A DNA stretch of 64,000 nt from Sphingobacterium sp. (GCA_031286695.1 JAITTY010000005.1:186001-250000); one strand, 5' to 3'; shown: positions 28,501 to 36,562, counted from the stretch's first letter. Notes: a model not told the origin generated them from the letters alone. Numbers and translations are program-made.

Positions 28501-28861
28501 TGGCCGGTGTAAGGTCAATTTCCTGGCTCCGGTAACCCAAAAGTTTAAATACCAGCTTTTTTGCACTGATAGGCACCGAAATAGCATAGGTACCATCAGC
28601 CTTTGAGGCTGTACTGACCTTGCTGTCCAATACGCTAACTGTCACGGAGGCCAGGGGTTGACCATTGCCATCCGATATTTTACCTGTGATTTCGCGATTC
28701 TGTACCGTCCCCTCTGCCGCCGATACAAGGGGTACATTGGCTTTTAATGTAGCGGCAGGACTAGCCAGAGCCACCAGGCAGAGCAGACAAGAACAGGGTA
28801 TCCATTTGCCGGCGCTAAAGCTATAAAAGCGGTTTTGTTTTAGTTTACAATTGTTTCTCAT
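25505..28861 (-). CDS. SusC-type TonB-dependent receptor without STN domain
   Basis: 1118 residues. Signal region to about 47, carboxypeptidase-regulatory-like domain (about 55-130, GKISDGNGQPLASVTVSV), plug beginning LDEVVVVGYGTMRKKDLTGSV with LLVLDGMIF and IEQIDVLKDASAAAIYGSKA, then the barrel ending VFTFGVNLSL. It lacks an STN domain and has no FecI/FecR pair, so control must differ from the three other SusC operons that have both. Candidate control elements lie upstream: nested inverted repeats at 28867-28945 and a 22-base tandem repeat at 29089-29132. Base use is more GC-rich than in the SusC at 14862. Confidence 0.96.
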   Translation of the reverse strand: MRNNCKLKQNRFYSFSAGKWIPCSCLLCLVALASPAATLKANVPLVSAAEGTVQNREITGKISDGNGQPLASVTVSVLDSKVSTASKADGTYAISVPISAKKLVFKLLGYRSQEIDLTPAKVVNVILSSATDELDEVVVVGYGTMRKKDLTGSVTQIHPDRIANENPKTVQDILRGSAGLNIGYDASAKGGGSIEVRGKRSVYDSNSGHNNPLLVLDGMIFYGELSEINPDDIEQIDVLKDASAAAIYGSKAASGVIIISTKKGKQGKPTINMTMNAGATQLSEYRKRFSPEAYLQHREDWYTKNTYGINPTTGIYEAYQTRDDNGNLTVPYGFYLNPGELPSSLSLDTWRAQSTNENGESDRSIWGRRLGLQGNALQNFLDGKTVDWADHTFRTGFNQDYNASISGASDRVNYYLSMGYLKNEGAVVSDTYKAVRANMKINAHVTNWLELGANVNFQDRSDGNMDIDIDQTLRNSPYADYADADGNPLQYPLSEQFSQRGYNYDFQRKYLELDKGYTVFNSIFNAKIKLPFNITYSFNASPRLQYFHDRYFMSAELPGSNPADRGANREQTKRFDWSLNNTISWEQTFADKHRLMVTLVQEAEEQQSWKDRIEARNILPSDALGFHNTKNGSKENSTFDSYDTHQTADALLARLFYSYDDRYMLTTSIRRDGYSAFGTSNPYATFPSVALAWNFTKEKFFKWTDVMDYGKLRVSYGKNGNRQLADPNLALANLYSGSGKMHGYLNSAGELVQYRYLMVDRLANPNLQWEKTTAWNFGLDFGFLKNRISGTLEYYLMQTHDMIMEQKLPNFTGFSSITTNLGQVDNKGIELTLNTVNLKKEKLQWSTTFSFSYNKNQIVHLYNNYEDVLDASGSVVGRKEMDEISNGWFIGQPIGAIWDYHVTGIWQANEAAEAAKYGQAPGDPKVANVYSADDVVNGDSRKPVYNNKDKVFLGQTDPRFRWSMRNEFTLWKDLSFSFNIYSYMGHKSLSGNYLNNDDDGGRMAYGLANLPAKEYWTPDNPTDRYGRIEAKGPIGAEGAQRLYDRSFIRLDNISVGYTLPTALTSKYNLNRVKLYGTVRNVATWTKDWEYGDPETYHPSNNPSGWASRVFTFGVNLSL

Positions 28862-28866
28862 AAAGA

Positions 28867-28945
28867 AATATTCACTATTAGTGATTTAGTAATTTTATAA
28901 TTGGCTTCCTTTGATAAAGGAATTTTAACTGTAAAAGTGAATATT
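28867..28945. repeat. Nested inverted repeats in SusC leader
   Basis: AATATTCACT (28867-28876) pairs with AGTGAATATT (28936-28945). Inside lie a 13-base palindrome TCACTATTAGTGA (28872-28884) and a small hairpin TTCCTTT-gat-AAAGGAA (28906-28922) followed by T4 on the plus strand. The group begins 6 bases upstream of the SusC ATG, so it would be in the leader RNA or overlap the promoter. The same 10-mer occurs 16 bases upstream of the SusC at 7456. Confidence 0.6.
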
Positions 28946-29088
28946 AGCAATTAGAAAAACAGAACTAGTTCGTATCAAAAAAGTGCTATTTTGTCTCAAT
29001 AACACGATTTTCGATATAAAAAATGGGTAAGAGTATGAGGAGGTGATCGAAACTAGGCGAAGATTCCTAAAAATCACTAGCAGGTGAA

Positions 29089-29132
29089 ATTTAACTACAA
29101 CGTTTTCGTAATTTAACTATAACGTTTTCGTA
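29089..29132. repeat. Tandem 22-base direct repeat, candidate operator
   Basis: Two adjacent copies (29089-29110 and 29111-29132) of ATTTAACTAyAACGTTTTCG plus TA, differing at one base (C/T). The 22-base period is about two helical turns, so two protein dimers could bind the same face of the helix. AACGTTTTCG has the central CG typical of LacI-type operators; that link is inference. It lies about 230-270 bases upstream of the sigma-independent SusC and 410 bases upstream of the sigma gene. Confidence 0.6.
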
Positions 29133-29233
29133 TTTTTTATATTACAAATTTCCATAGCCAAAAAATCCATCCTTTTTAAAAGTGTAGTTCTTTTTTTTGC
29201 AGGGCGCAAAGCGATGGGGTCAGTTACCATTAA

Positions 29234-29392
29234 ACATCACAGGACAGCGGTATCTTTTCGGATATACCAGGCAACAACACGATGGTCCTGAAGGATCAAA
29301 CGGGTAAATCCGTCAGCTTCAATTTTATCCCCGATAAGAAAAGAAAGATTTTATTGTTAAAACTCAATCAACTCTTATGGCAAAAAGACTGA
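29234..29392 (+). other. Possible decayed coding remnant
   Basis: A 53-codon frame follows a stop codon at 29231-29233 and ends with TGA at 29390-29392. It reads smoothly (GIFSDIPGNNTMVLKDQTG, later FNFIPDKKRKILLL) and contains one ATG at 29282, which would give a 36-residue peptide. The composition looks like the C-terminal end of a once longer protein. I do not recognise the family. It may also be a chance frame. Confidence 0.3.
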
Positions 29393-29478
29393 GTTGCCCC
29401 CCTTACAGGTCTTCAACTTTTAGTTCTAACAAAAACAAAATCTTCATCGAAGTAAATTAGTTTCCTATCCTTTAGCAG

Positions 29479-29510
29479 TTTGGATTTTATGCATATTAAA
29501 TTTACATTTG
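29479..29510 (+). promoter_or_regulatory. Bacteroidota housekeeping promoter of the ECF sigma gene
   Basis: TTTG (29479-29482), a 20-base spacer, then TACATTTG (29503-29510), an exact match to TTTG-N19-21-TAnnTTTG. Transcription should begin about 6 bases later, some 25-30 bases before the TTG start at 29542. This supports the short non-ATG start of the gene. Confidence 0.75.
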
Positions 29511-29541
29511 ACACATCTACTGCAATAGAATACTAACAAAT

Positions 29542-30111
29542 TTGAACGATTACCAAGCTATATCGGATATTGAACTGCTTCATCTTGCTGCACAGGATGA
29601 TCAGACTGCTTTCGCTGAATTGTTTAACCGCTACAAAGTTTCGATCTTCCAGCATGCCTTTTTATTTTATCAAGATTATGATAAAGCACAGGATGTGGTT
29701 CAGGAACTTTTCTTAAAACTTTGGCAAAAACGGACTGATATCAACGTGCAATCATCATTGAAGGGTTATATCCATAAAGCAACCCGCCATCTTATCCTTA
29801 ACCAGCTTGCGCATGTCGAAGTTGTGGAAAAATTTAACAGCTATTACCTCGACGCCCATTCTGAGGGGGTAAATGAAGTCGAAGAAAAACTGCAGGAGAA
29901 AGAACTTCTCGAGATCCTACAGCAAAAAATTGACTCCATGCCCAGAAAGATGCAGAAAATTTTCAAGATGAGTCGTGAGGAAGAGCTTTCCCATAAGGAA
30001 ATCAGCGAGAAACTGAACATCACTCCAAAAACAGTCAGACAACAGATATACAATGCCTTACTCTTATTAAAGAGCAATCTGAAATATCTTTTTTTATTTT
30101 TTTTCCATTAA
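29542..30111 (+). CDS. FecI-type ECF sigma factor, TTG start
   Basis: 189 residues. Region 2: FAELFNRYKVSIFQHAFLFY and AQDVVQELFLKLWQKR; region 4: LSHKEISEKLNITPKTVRQQIYNALLLLK. The proposed start is TTG at 29542: there is no in-frame ATG near the expected start, the family's conserved segment (DIELLHLAAQDDQTAFAELF) begins eight codons later, and a strong promoter ends 31 bases upstream. The C-terminus is very hydrophobic and aromatic (LKYLFLFFFH), like the sigma at 49862-50449 (YLFLFFFIFQ). It controls the anti-sigma/SusC/SusD/TlpA operon that follows. Confidence 0.93.
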   Translation: MNDYQAISDIELLHLAAQDDQTAFAELFNRYKVSIFQHAFLFYQDYDKAQDVVQELFLKLWQKRTDINVQSSLKGYIHKATRHLILNQLAHVEVVEKFNSYYLDAHSEGVNEVEEKLQEKELLEILQQKIDSMPRKMQKIFKMSREEELSHKEISEKLNITPKTVRQQIYNALLLLKSNLKYLFLFFFH

Positions 30112-30186
30112 TCTAAAATTTATTTGAGACAATCATCCCTTTGACCTGTCTTATAATCAAAGGGGAAAATTACGCCGCCCAAAAAA

Positions 30187-31275
30187 ATGGATAAACACGA
30201 ATTACAAGATCTATTAGCACGCTACACATCCAACTCACTTACAACAGCTGAGCGGGAACGTCTTTTTTCCTATTATAATGAACTTTTGTCCAAAAATTCA
30301 CTTGATGATCTCGACGAAAGCTTGCTACACGAAAAACTGAAGCAGATCGATCTCAGCAAGATAACAGCACTTGATAAAACCCATCGGCCCACCCGTTGGA
30401 AGTATGCAGCAGTTGCTGCAGCTTCCCTTCTGCTGTTTGCCTTTTTGGGCAAGGTATTGTGGCATGAGGCTGCCCAAAACAAAACCACCGCCAAAGCAAC
30501 CGAGCGTATTTTGATGGTACCAGACAGAGCCTATGCCCTGTTGCCTAATGGCGATAGTATTCTCCTTGAAGGTCATGGCGAAAATTTAAAGGAGCGCTTA
30601 GACAACAAACTCACAAAAGCAGAAAAAACGCAGCTCATCACGATCCGTACTCCGCGTGCTGGCAGGTATAATTTTGTGCTGCCCGATGGCTCCAAAGTAT
30701 GGCTCAATTCGGCCTCTGAGCTCCGCTATCCTTCCGCCTTTGACAGTCTTGGCCGCGAAGTACAACTCGAGGGCGAAGGTTATTTTGAAATTGCAAAGTT
30801 GACCCGCAACAACCTTAGGGTACCATTCCGTGTACAATCGCGCGATCAGGAAGTGAACGTTCTCGGAACAAAGTTCAATGTCAACAACTATGCAAATGAG
30901 CTGAACTGTACAACGACCCTCGTTGAAGGTTCAGTCCGTGTAACCAACAAAAAAGACAACAAGCAGATTCTGTTAAAACCCGATGAACAATTAAAATTGA
31001 CCGGTTCGGAATCTACACTGCAGCAGGTCGACGCTACAGAATCCATAGGCTGGAAAGATGGTGTGCTCGTACTCGATAAAATGGACTTTCCGGAAATAGC
31101 CCGCATCATCGAACGCAACTATGACGTCAATTTTGTCGGATCCCTACCAAAGGGCTTTAAATTAAATGGTGAACTGCAGACCAATGTTGATCTAAAAGAA
31201 TTATTGAAATCGCTTGAACTATATACCAACGTAAGATTTAATATAAATGGGAGGAATATTATGATAAAAAACTAA
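30187..31275 (+). CDS. FecR-type anti-sigma factor
   Basis: 362 residues. N-terminal sigma-binding region (1-68), one membrane segment (about 71-90, YAAVAAASLLLFAFLGKVLW), FecR domain (about 150-250, YNFVLPDGSKVWLNSASELRYPS and VLGTKFNVNNYAN), C-terminal DUF4974-like domain (about 290-362). It should transmit the signal of the SusC at 31381 to the sigma at 29542. The following 105-base gap to SusC contains two mutually exclusive stems and a candidate antisense RNA. Confidence 0.96.
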   Translation: MDKHELQDLLARYTSNSLTTAERERLFSYYNELLSKNSLDDLDESLLHEKLKQIDLSKITALDKTHRPTRWKYAAVAAASLLLFAFLGKVLWHEAAQNKTTAKATERILMVPDRAYALLPNGDSILLEGHGENLKERLDNKLTKAEKTQLITIRTPRAGRYNFVLPDGSKVWLNSASELRYPSAFDSLGREVQLEGEGYFEIAKLTRNNLRVPFRVQSRDQEVNVLGTKFNVNNYANELNCTTTLVEGSVRVTNKKDNKQILLKPDEQLKLTGSESTLQQVDATESIGWKDGVLVLDKMDFPEIARIIERNYDVNFVGSLPKGFKLNGELQTNVDLKELLKSLELYTNVRFNINGRNIMIKN

Positions 31276-31289
31276 ACTAACCCTGCCCT

Positions 31290-31368
31290 AAAAAAAACAG
31301 GGATGTTTGCCCATCCCTGCCATTAACATTAGGCATCACTCTTTTCGAATTCAAAAATTACTAACCTA
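31290..31368 (-). ncRNA. Candidate cis-antisense small RNA over the SusC leader
   Basis: On the minus strand a -7 box TACATTTG (31381-31374) overlaps the SusC ATG. A -33 box TTTA (31404-31401; consensus TTTG) lies 19 bases from it. A transcript starting near 31368 would reach the stem CAGGGATG-6-base loop-CATCCCTG (31319-31298) followed by U8 (31297-31290), a complete intrinsic terminator, giving about 79 nt. The position between anti-sigma and SusC genes on the opposite strand is that of the DonS-type antisense RNAs of Bacteroides PULs, which repress susC. The existence of the RNA is inferred from promoter and terminator alone. Confidence 0.45.
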
Positions 31369-31380
31369 ATCATCAAATGT

Positions 31381-34300
31381 ATGAATAATCCAGTTGATAC
31401 TAAACGTTGGGGTGGATCTTTATACCCCGATTTTTGTAAAAACTACAGTATTTTACCTAAATCTTTACTAAAAATGCGTTTGGCCGCTTATCTTGTATTG
31501 GGAACAAGTCTACAGTTGTCCGCCAATACCTATGCCCAAAAAGTAAATCTCAAGTTTGAAAAGAGCTCTCTTGAAACTGTATTCAAAGAAATCCGGAAAC
31601 AGAGTGGTTATTCTTTTTTGTATAACAATGAGTTACTAAAAAAAGGACAGAAAATTTCAGTGCATCTTTCCAATGCGAATGTGGAGCAGGCACTTGATAT
31701 TTTACTCAAGGACCAGCCGTTGGAATACCATATCAATGGCAAAATCATTTCGTTGGTACCGAAGGCTGGCCCGATCAAAAGTACAGGCAATCCTTCCTTC
31801 ACAACAACCGTACAGCGGAAATTAAATGGTTACGTCAGAAATGAAAAAGGCGAACCGCTGCAGAATGCCACGGTTTCGCTCAAAGGAACGCCAGTATCCA
31901 CTTCGACAAACGGCAGCGGTTATTTTGAGCTGAACAATACTCCTGCTAAAGGCTCTTTGCTCATTTCTTATGTTGGCTATCAAACCCAGGAAATTTCCAT
32001 TGCGGCCGATCTCGACAACATCAAGCTCGCTCGCGAAACAAAGGCTTTGGCAGAAGTCGTCGTCAGCACCGGTTTTCAAACGATCAATGCCGAAAGAGCA
32101 ACCGGTTCTTTCGGACGTGTTTCGCAGGAGCAGATCGAAAAACCGAGCACCAATATTGCACAACGTATTATTGGGACCACGGCGGGAGTTCAGGCAACGC
32201 TGGATGTGGACGGAAATCCGCGCTTTGAAATCCGTGGACAGACCAGCTTAAATATCCGGGATGCTGCCGGGAACCTCACAGCCAATGCCTCGCCCTTGGT
32301 TGTGGTGGATGGCTTTGCCATACAGGGTGATTTCAAGTCCATCAATCCCAACGATGTAGAGAGTATCAACATCCTCAAAGATGCGGCAGCCGCATCCATC
32401 TGGGGAGCCCGCGCTGCCAATGGCGTCATTGTCATTGTCACTAAAAAAGCCCGGCAAGGAACCCCGCTCCGGGTTGACTTTCAAGCCTTCACCCGGATAG
32501 GCCAAAAATTTGACCTGTCGTATGTCAATCCGCTGGCCTCTTCCAAAGAGACCATCGACTATGAAAAAATGGCTTTCAATAAATGGAGTGCAGTAGAGAA
32601 CTCGGGCTCCCTGGAATCTAACTATGATAAAGCCTGGTCACAGGGACTTGTCGCATTGAGTGAAAACCACCTGGGCTTTCTCTCCGATACGGAGCGCGAT
32701 GCCCAACTTGCACGGCTGTCTACACTCGACAATCGCCAGCAGATCAAAGATCTGCTCCTGGCAGCTCCCGTCAGCCAGCAGTACAACCTCAGCATGCAGG
32801 GTAGCTCGGGCCGGATGAACAACCTATTCTCCCTGATGCACGAGCGCAACCAGTCTAATTTTCAGGAAACCAAAAACCAGAAATATATGCTGAACTACCG
32901 GACATCCGTCAATCTCTTCAGCTGGCTTGACTTCAATGCATCTACCATGCTGCAATATAATAACTACGACAAAAACGGTGTGACATTGGCCGATATCCAG
33001 GGCCTTTCGCCCTACGATATGCTGACTAATACAGATGGTTCCTTTACCAATATCAGCCAATATTACTGGCCCCTTATGGAGCGATCTGTTCCCATGGACA
33101 AATTTCCATACGCTGACTGGACCTACAACCCGGCGCGGGAAATCCATGCGCAAAACAAAACTTCAAAGGAGCTGAATGCACGTTTTATGGGCGGACTGAC
33201 GTTCAAACTCATGAAAGGCCTGTCGTTCGACACCAAGCTTCAATATGAACTTTTTAATACCAACAACCGTTATCTCTACAACGAAGATTCCTTCTATGTC
33301 CGTAAAAAGGTAAACGAGGCGACCAGCTGGGATACCAAAACAGGTACATTAGTTCCCAATTTGCCGAAGGGCGGAATTATCGAACAACCTTTAAGCAGTC
33401 CAAGCCAATGGAATCAGGTACGTATACATGCCTATAGTTTCCGTAACCAGGTCAACTTCAACCGTACCTTTAATGGAAAGCATGAAATCAATGCTATTGC
33501 GGGATCCGAAATCAGCAACCAGGTGTCGGAGCAATTCTACCACCCCACCGTGTTTGGCTACAACGATGCGACCTTAGCCGTCGGTTCATTTCCGAATGGC
33601 CCTGGGGGAACATTTGCACCCATCAAAGACTGGATGGGTAAAAATCAGACTTTTACTTACAGCAATGCCTTTGGCTACCGAACGGAACGTTTCTTTTCCC
33701 TTTACGGAAATGCGGCTTACACCTACCTGAATAAGTACACCCTTTCGGGAAGTATACGTACAGACGCCTCCAATATGATCACCGACGACCCTGCCTATCG
33801 CTATGCACCATTCTGGTCTTTGGGAGGATCCTATCAGATCAAACGCGAAAACTTTATGCAGGCTGTAAACTGGCTGGACAAATTAAATCTTCGGTTGACA
33901 TATGGCTTTAACGGTAATGTGGACCGGTCTACATCATTCCGTCCACTGGTGGCTTTGGGCACCCTGCCCAATATCTATACCAACGATAATACCGCGCGAA
34001 TTTCAAGCTATGGAAATCCTTCCCTTCGTTGGGAACGTACAGGCACCTGGAATGCGGGTATCGATTATTCCTTATGGCAGGGCAAACTCTACGGAAAGAT
34101 CGACGTATACAACAAACAGGGAAAAGATCTGATCGCCGAGCTCTCCATTCCCGCCATCAATGGCGTCACCAAGCAAAAACTCAACAATGCCGAAATCAAC
34201 AACAGAGGTATTGAACTGGAGTTTGGAACGACCCTGCCCCTGAAAGGCTCGGACATCACCTGGCGCGGAAACCTCAACTTCTCCTACAACAAAAACAAGG

Positions 34301-35013
34301 TAACCAAATTATTTGTAGCTAACTACGTTGCTTATGATCTCTATGGCTATGGGCAGAATTACGGAGCCTATGTACAGGGTTATGATGCCAATTCGATGTG
34401 GATGTTCGACTATGCAGGGGTGTATAATAAACAACCGATGGTTAATGGCGCCAATGGGGACCGCTATGATTTCGGGGCCTGGTCTCCGGGCGACGGCCGC
34501 GATTACCTGGTCAATGTCGGAACACGCGTAGCACCTTATACCCTTGGTTTCAGCAATACATTCGATATCTATGATTTCAGCCTGTCTTTTATTCTTACCG
34601 GGAAATTGGGCCATGTATTCAAAACCCTGCCCTTCGATTATCCTGCTGTAGGCTACGACCGTCTGCTGCCAAACAAAAAACTGAGCGATGTCATGAACGG
34701 CGATCCCAATCAGATCGTTCCGCTACCGCTCAATGACATCGAGCCGCGTTATTATTTCTGGGACCGTTATACCCAATATCTAAGCTATCTATCGGCCAAT
34801 GCCTCACATCTGCGCATGCAGGAAGTAAACGCCAGCTACCGTCTACCGACAAAAAAATGGAGTATACTGAAAAAGAGCGATGCCATGGTCTATATACAGG
34901 GAAATGATCTTTTCACCGTGCTGTTCAACAAACAGGGTGAGGATCCTGAATTCCCTTTGGGTACGATGAAGCCACGCCCGCGTTTTACTTTTGGATTTAA
35001 GGTCGGATTTTAA
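31381..35013 (+). CDS. SusC-type TonB-dependent receptor with STN domain
   Basis: 1210 residues, the longest of the set. Signal sequence (hydrophobic AAYLVLGTSLQLSANTYAQ, about 35-53), STN domain (about 55-125, SSLETVFKEIRKQSGYSFLY), carboxypeptidase-regulatory-like domain (about 145-225, GYVRNEKGEPLQNATVSL), a plug with an atypical start LAEVVVSTGFQTINAERATGS instead of VVVVGYGxQKK, then PLVVVDGFAI and VESINILKDAAAASIWGARA, and the barrel ending FTFGFKVGF. The variant plug start is shared by a subset of SusC proteins found with thioredoxin-like partners. SusD follows after 10 bases. Confidence 0.96.
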   Translation: MNNPVDTKRWGGSLYPDFCKNYSILPKSLLKMRLAAYLVLGTSLQLSANTYAQKVNLKFEKSSLETVFKEIRKQSGYSFLYNNELLKKGQKISVHLSNANVEQALDILLKDQPLEYHINGKIISLVPKAGPIKSTGNPSFTTTVQRKLNGYVRNEKGEPLQNATVSLKGTPVSTSTNGSGYFELNNTPAKGSLLISYVGYQTQEISIAADLDNIKLARETKALAEVVVSTGFQTINAERATGSFGRVSQEQIEKPSTNIAQRIIGTTAGVQATLDVDGNPRFEIRGQTSLNIRDAAGNLTANASPLVVVDGFAIQGDFKSINPNDVESINILKDAAAASIWGARAANGVIVIVTKKARQGTPLRVDFQAFTRIGQKFDLSYVNPLASSKETIDYEKMAFNKWSAVENSGSLESNYDKAWSQGLVALSENHLGFLSDTERDAQLARLSTLDNRQQIKDLLLAAPVSQQYNLSMQGSSGRMNNLFSLMHERNQSNFQETKNQKYMLNYRTSVNLFSWLDFNASTMLQYNNYDKNGVTLADIQGLSPYDMLTNTDGSFTNISQYYWPLMERSVPMDKFPYADWTYNPAREIHAQNKTSKELNARFMGGLTFKLMKGLSFDTKLQYELFNTNNRYLYNEDSFYVRKKVNEATSWDTKTGTLVPNLPKGGIIEQPLSSPSQWNQVRIHAYSFRNQVNFNRTFNGKHEINAIAGSEISNQVSEQFYHPTVFGYNDATLAVGSFPNGPGGTFAPIKDWMGKNQTFTYSNAFGYRTERFFSLYGNAAYTYLNKYTLSGSIRTDASNMITDDPAYRYAPFWSLGGSYQIKRENFMQAVNWLDKLNLRLTYGFNGNVDRSTSFRPLVALGTLPNIYTNDNTARISSYGNPSLRWERTGTWNAGIDYSLWQGKLYGKIDVYNKQGKDLIAELSIPAINGVTKQKLNNAEINNRGIELEFGTTLPLKGSDITWRGNLNFSYNKNKVTKLFVANYVAYDLYGYGQNYGAYVQGYDANSMWMFDYAGVYNKQPMVNGANGDRYDFGAWSPGDGRDYLVNVGTRVAPYTLGFSNTFDIYDFSLSFILTGKLGHVFKTLPFDYPAVGYDRLLPNKKLSDVMNGDPNQIVPLPLNDIEPRYYFWDRYTQYLSYLSANASHLRMQEVNASYRLPTKKWSILKKSDAMVYIQGNDLFTVLFNKQGEDPEFPLGTMKPRPRFTFGFKVGF

Positions 35014-35023
35014 GCCTAAAACA

Positions 35024-36562
35024 ATGAACAACATACATAATCATATAAAAATCCTGGCTACACTTGCCGTATGCAGTAGCCTATTGCTATCCGGATGCAA
35101 CAAATTTCTCGATGAGAAGCCTTCCAAGTCCAGCGATCTTGTGGTGACAACAACAGCTGAACTCGATGCACTATTGAATAATTACTCGACATTCTACCAA
35201 GAAGGAAACCGCACCACCATCTATGGTACCGACGACTACGGATTCACGAAGCAAATCTATGATGCGCGTCCCGGCACATTCAGTATGGCCGCCGTAGAGT
35301 TCGCCTTGTGGGATATCGACTTTGTGCAGGACGACACGCGGGAGAATTTTTGGAAAAATGAATATAACAAGATCTTTAATGCCAATATGGTGCTCGAAAA
35401 TCTGGAAAAGGTAAGCGGCACCCAGCAGGATAAAGATCGGCTGCGCGCCGATGCACATTTTATCCGTGCCTATAGCTACCTCAATCTGGTCAACACCTAT
35501 TGTCTTCCCTATACCGACGCCAATAAAAACGAGCTTGGACTTCCGATCAAGAACAGTACCTCATTTGACGAATCTGCTGTGCGCAAACCACTGGCCGAGG
35601 TATACCAACTGATCGAATCAGATCTGGCCGAAGCACAAAAGACAAGTAGCCCGCTGATCCAGTCTGGCAAGGCCAGACATTGGCGTGCCAATACTGCTGC
35701 CGTAAACGGCTTTGCTGCACGCTATTACCTGATTCGCAACAACTATCAGCTTGCATTAAACTATACCAATAAAGCGCTGGCCGAATACAGCACACTCGTT
35801 GACTACAACAAAGACATGCGTTATGGCCGCAGTTCGACCATCAGTATCAATACCGGCACGCCCGATGCGAAAGTCGTTACACTGCAATTTCCATACACGC
35901 ACGACAACAACACCGATTTCACGGATATGATCCAATGGAAAGAATTTTTATATTTCCGGATGCTTTATCATGAGTCCTGGTGGTATGTACCGAGTCAGGA
36001 GCTGATCGATCTGTACGACCACGACCATGACTTACGTTACGAATACAACTTTGTTGAAGGCTACTCTTACGATCGCGGAATGACCAAACCGGCCTATGAC
36101 TGGCTCGGCTATGTGTTCTTCTACAAAGACCGCATCCCTTCAGGCCCTACCGTGGCGGAAATGTTATTGATCAAAGCGGAGGCACATGCCCGATTAGGTC
36201 AAGTAACAGAAGCACTCAATGCCGTTAATCAATTGCGGGCCAAACGCTTGAAACCAGGCGCGTGGGTAAACCTGCAAGCCGGTGGCAAAGACGAAGCCAT
36301 CAAGAAGATTCTGGAGGAAAGACGTCGCGAGCTCCCTTATACACAACGTTGGTCCGACATCCGCAGGTTCAACAACAACGACTATGCTGGGGATGATGTG
36401 GAGTTGAAACGTACCTTCTACCCCTATACCGTGTCAAATGTCAGTACAACAGAGCCGACCAAGGTTTACACACTCCCCAAACAATCGCGGCGATTTGCAG
36501 CACCGATCCCAAGGACGGAGCTAATTTCCAGTCAGGGCGCAATTGTACAAAACAGCTATTAA
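35024..36562 (+). CDS. SusD-type nutrient-binding lipoprotein
   Basis: 512 residues from the ATG at 35024, 10 bases after the SusC stop. An earlier in-frame ATG inside SusC gives no signal peptide at its start. Lipobox LLLSGC (Cys25) then NKFLDEKPSKSSD. SusD features: ADAHFIRAYSYLNLVNTYCLPY, VAEMLLIKAEAHARLGQVTEAL, and EERRRELPYTQRWSDIRRFNN near the C-terminus. It pairs with the SusC upstream, and the TlpA-like gene follows 12 bases later. The ligand of this type of system is not evident from sequence. Confidence 0.95.
   Translation: MNNIHNHIKILATLAVCSSLLLSGCNKFLDEKPSKSSDLVVTTTAELDALLNNYSTFYQEGNRTTIYGTDDYGFTKQIYDARPGTFSMAAVEFALWDIDFVQDDTRENFWKNEYNKIFNANMVLENLEKVSGTQQDKDRLRADAHFIRAYSYLNLVNTYCLPYTDANKNELGLPIKNSTSFDESAVRKPLAEVYQLIESDLAEAQKTSSPLIQSGKARHWRANTAAVNGFAARYYLIRNNYQLALNYTNKALAEYSTLVDYNKDMRYGRSSTISINTGTPDAKVVTLQFPYTHDNNTDFTDMIQWKEFLYFRMLYHESWWYVPSQELIDLYDHDHDLRYEYNFVEGYSYDRGMTKPAYDWLGYVFFYKDRIPSGPTVAEMLLIKAEAHARLGQVTEALNAVNQLRAKRLKPGAWVNLQAGGKDEAIKKILEERRRELPYTQRWSDIRRFNNNDYAGDDVELKRTFYPYTVSNVSTTEPTKVYTLPKQSRRFAAPIPRTELISSQGAIVQNSY

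Larger units (their letters stand above)
28862..29541. other. Divergent intergenic region, 680 bases
   Basis: The longest gap in the window. It holds inverted repeats next to SusC (28867-28945), a 22-base tandem repeat (29089-29132), a 53-codon open remnant without a clear start (29234-29392), and the promoter of the sigma gene (29479-29510). The first 200 bases are AT-rich; the remnant is closer to coding composition. Confidence 0.7.

Noticed and set aside
34991..35023. SusD start inside the 3' end of SusC
   Set aside because: The extra residues are the SusC coding sequence in another frame; the ATG at 35024 starts the lipoprotein signal.
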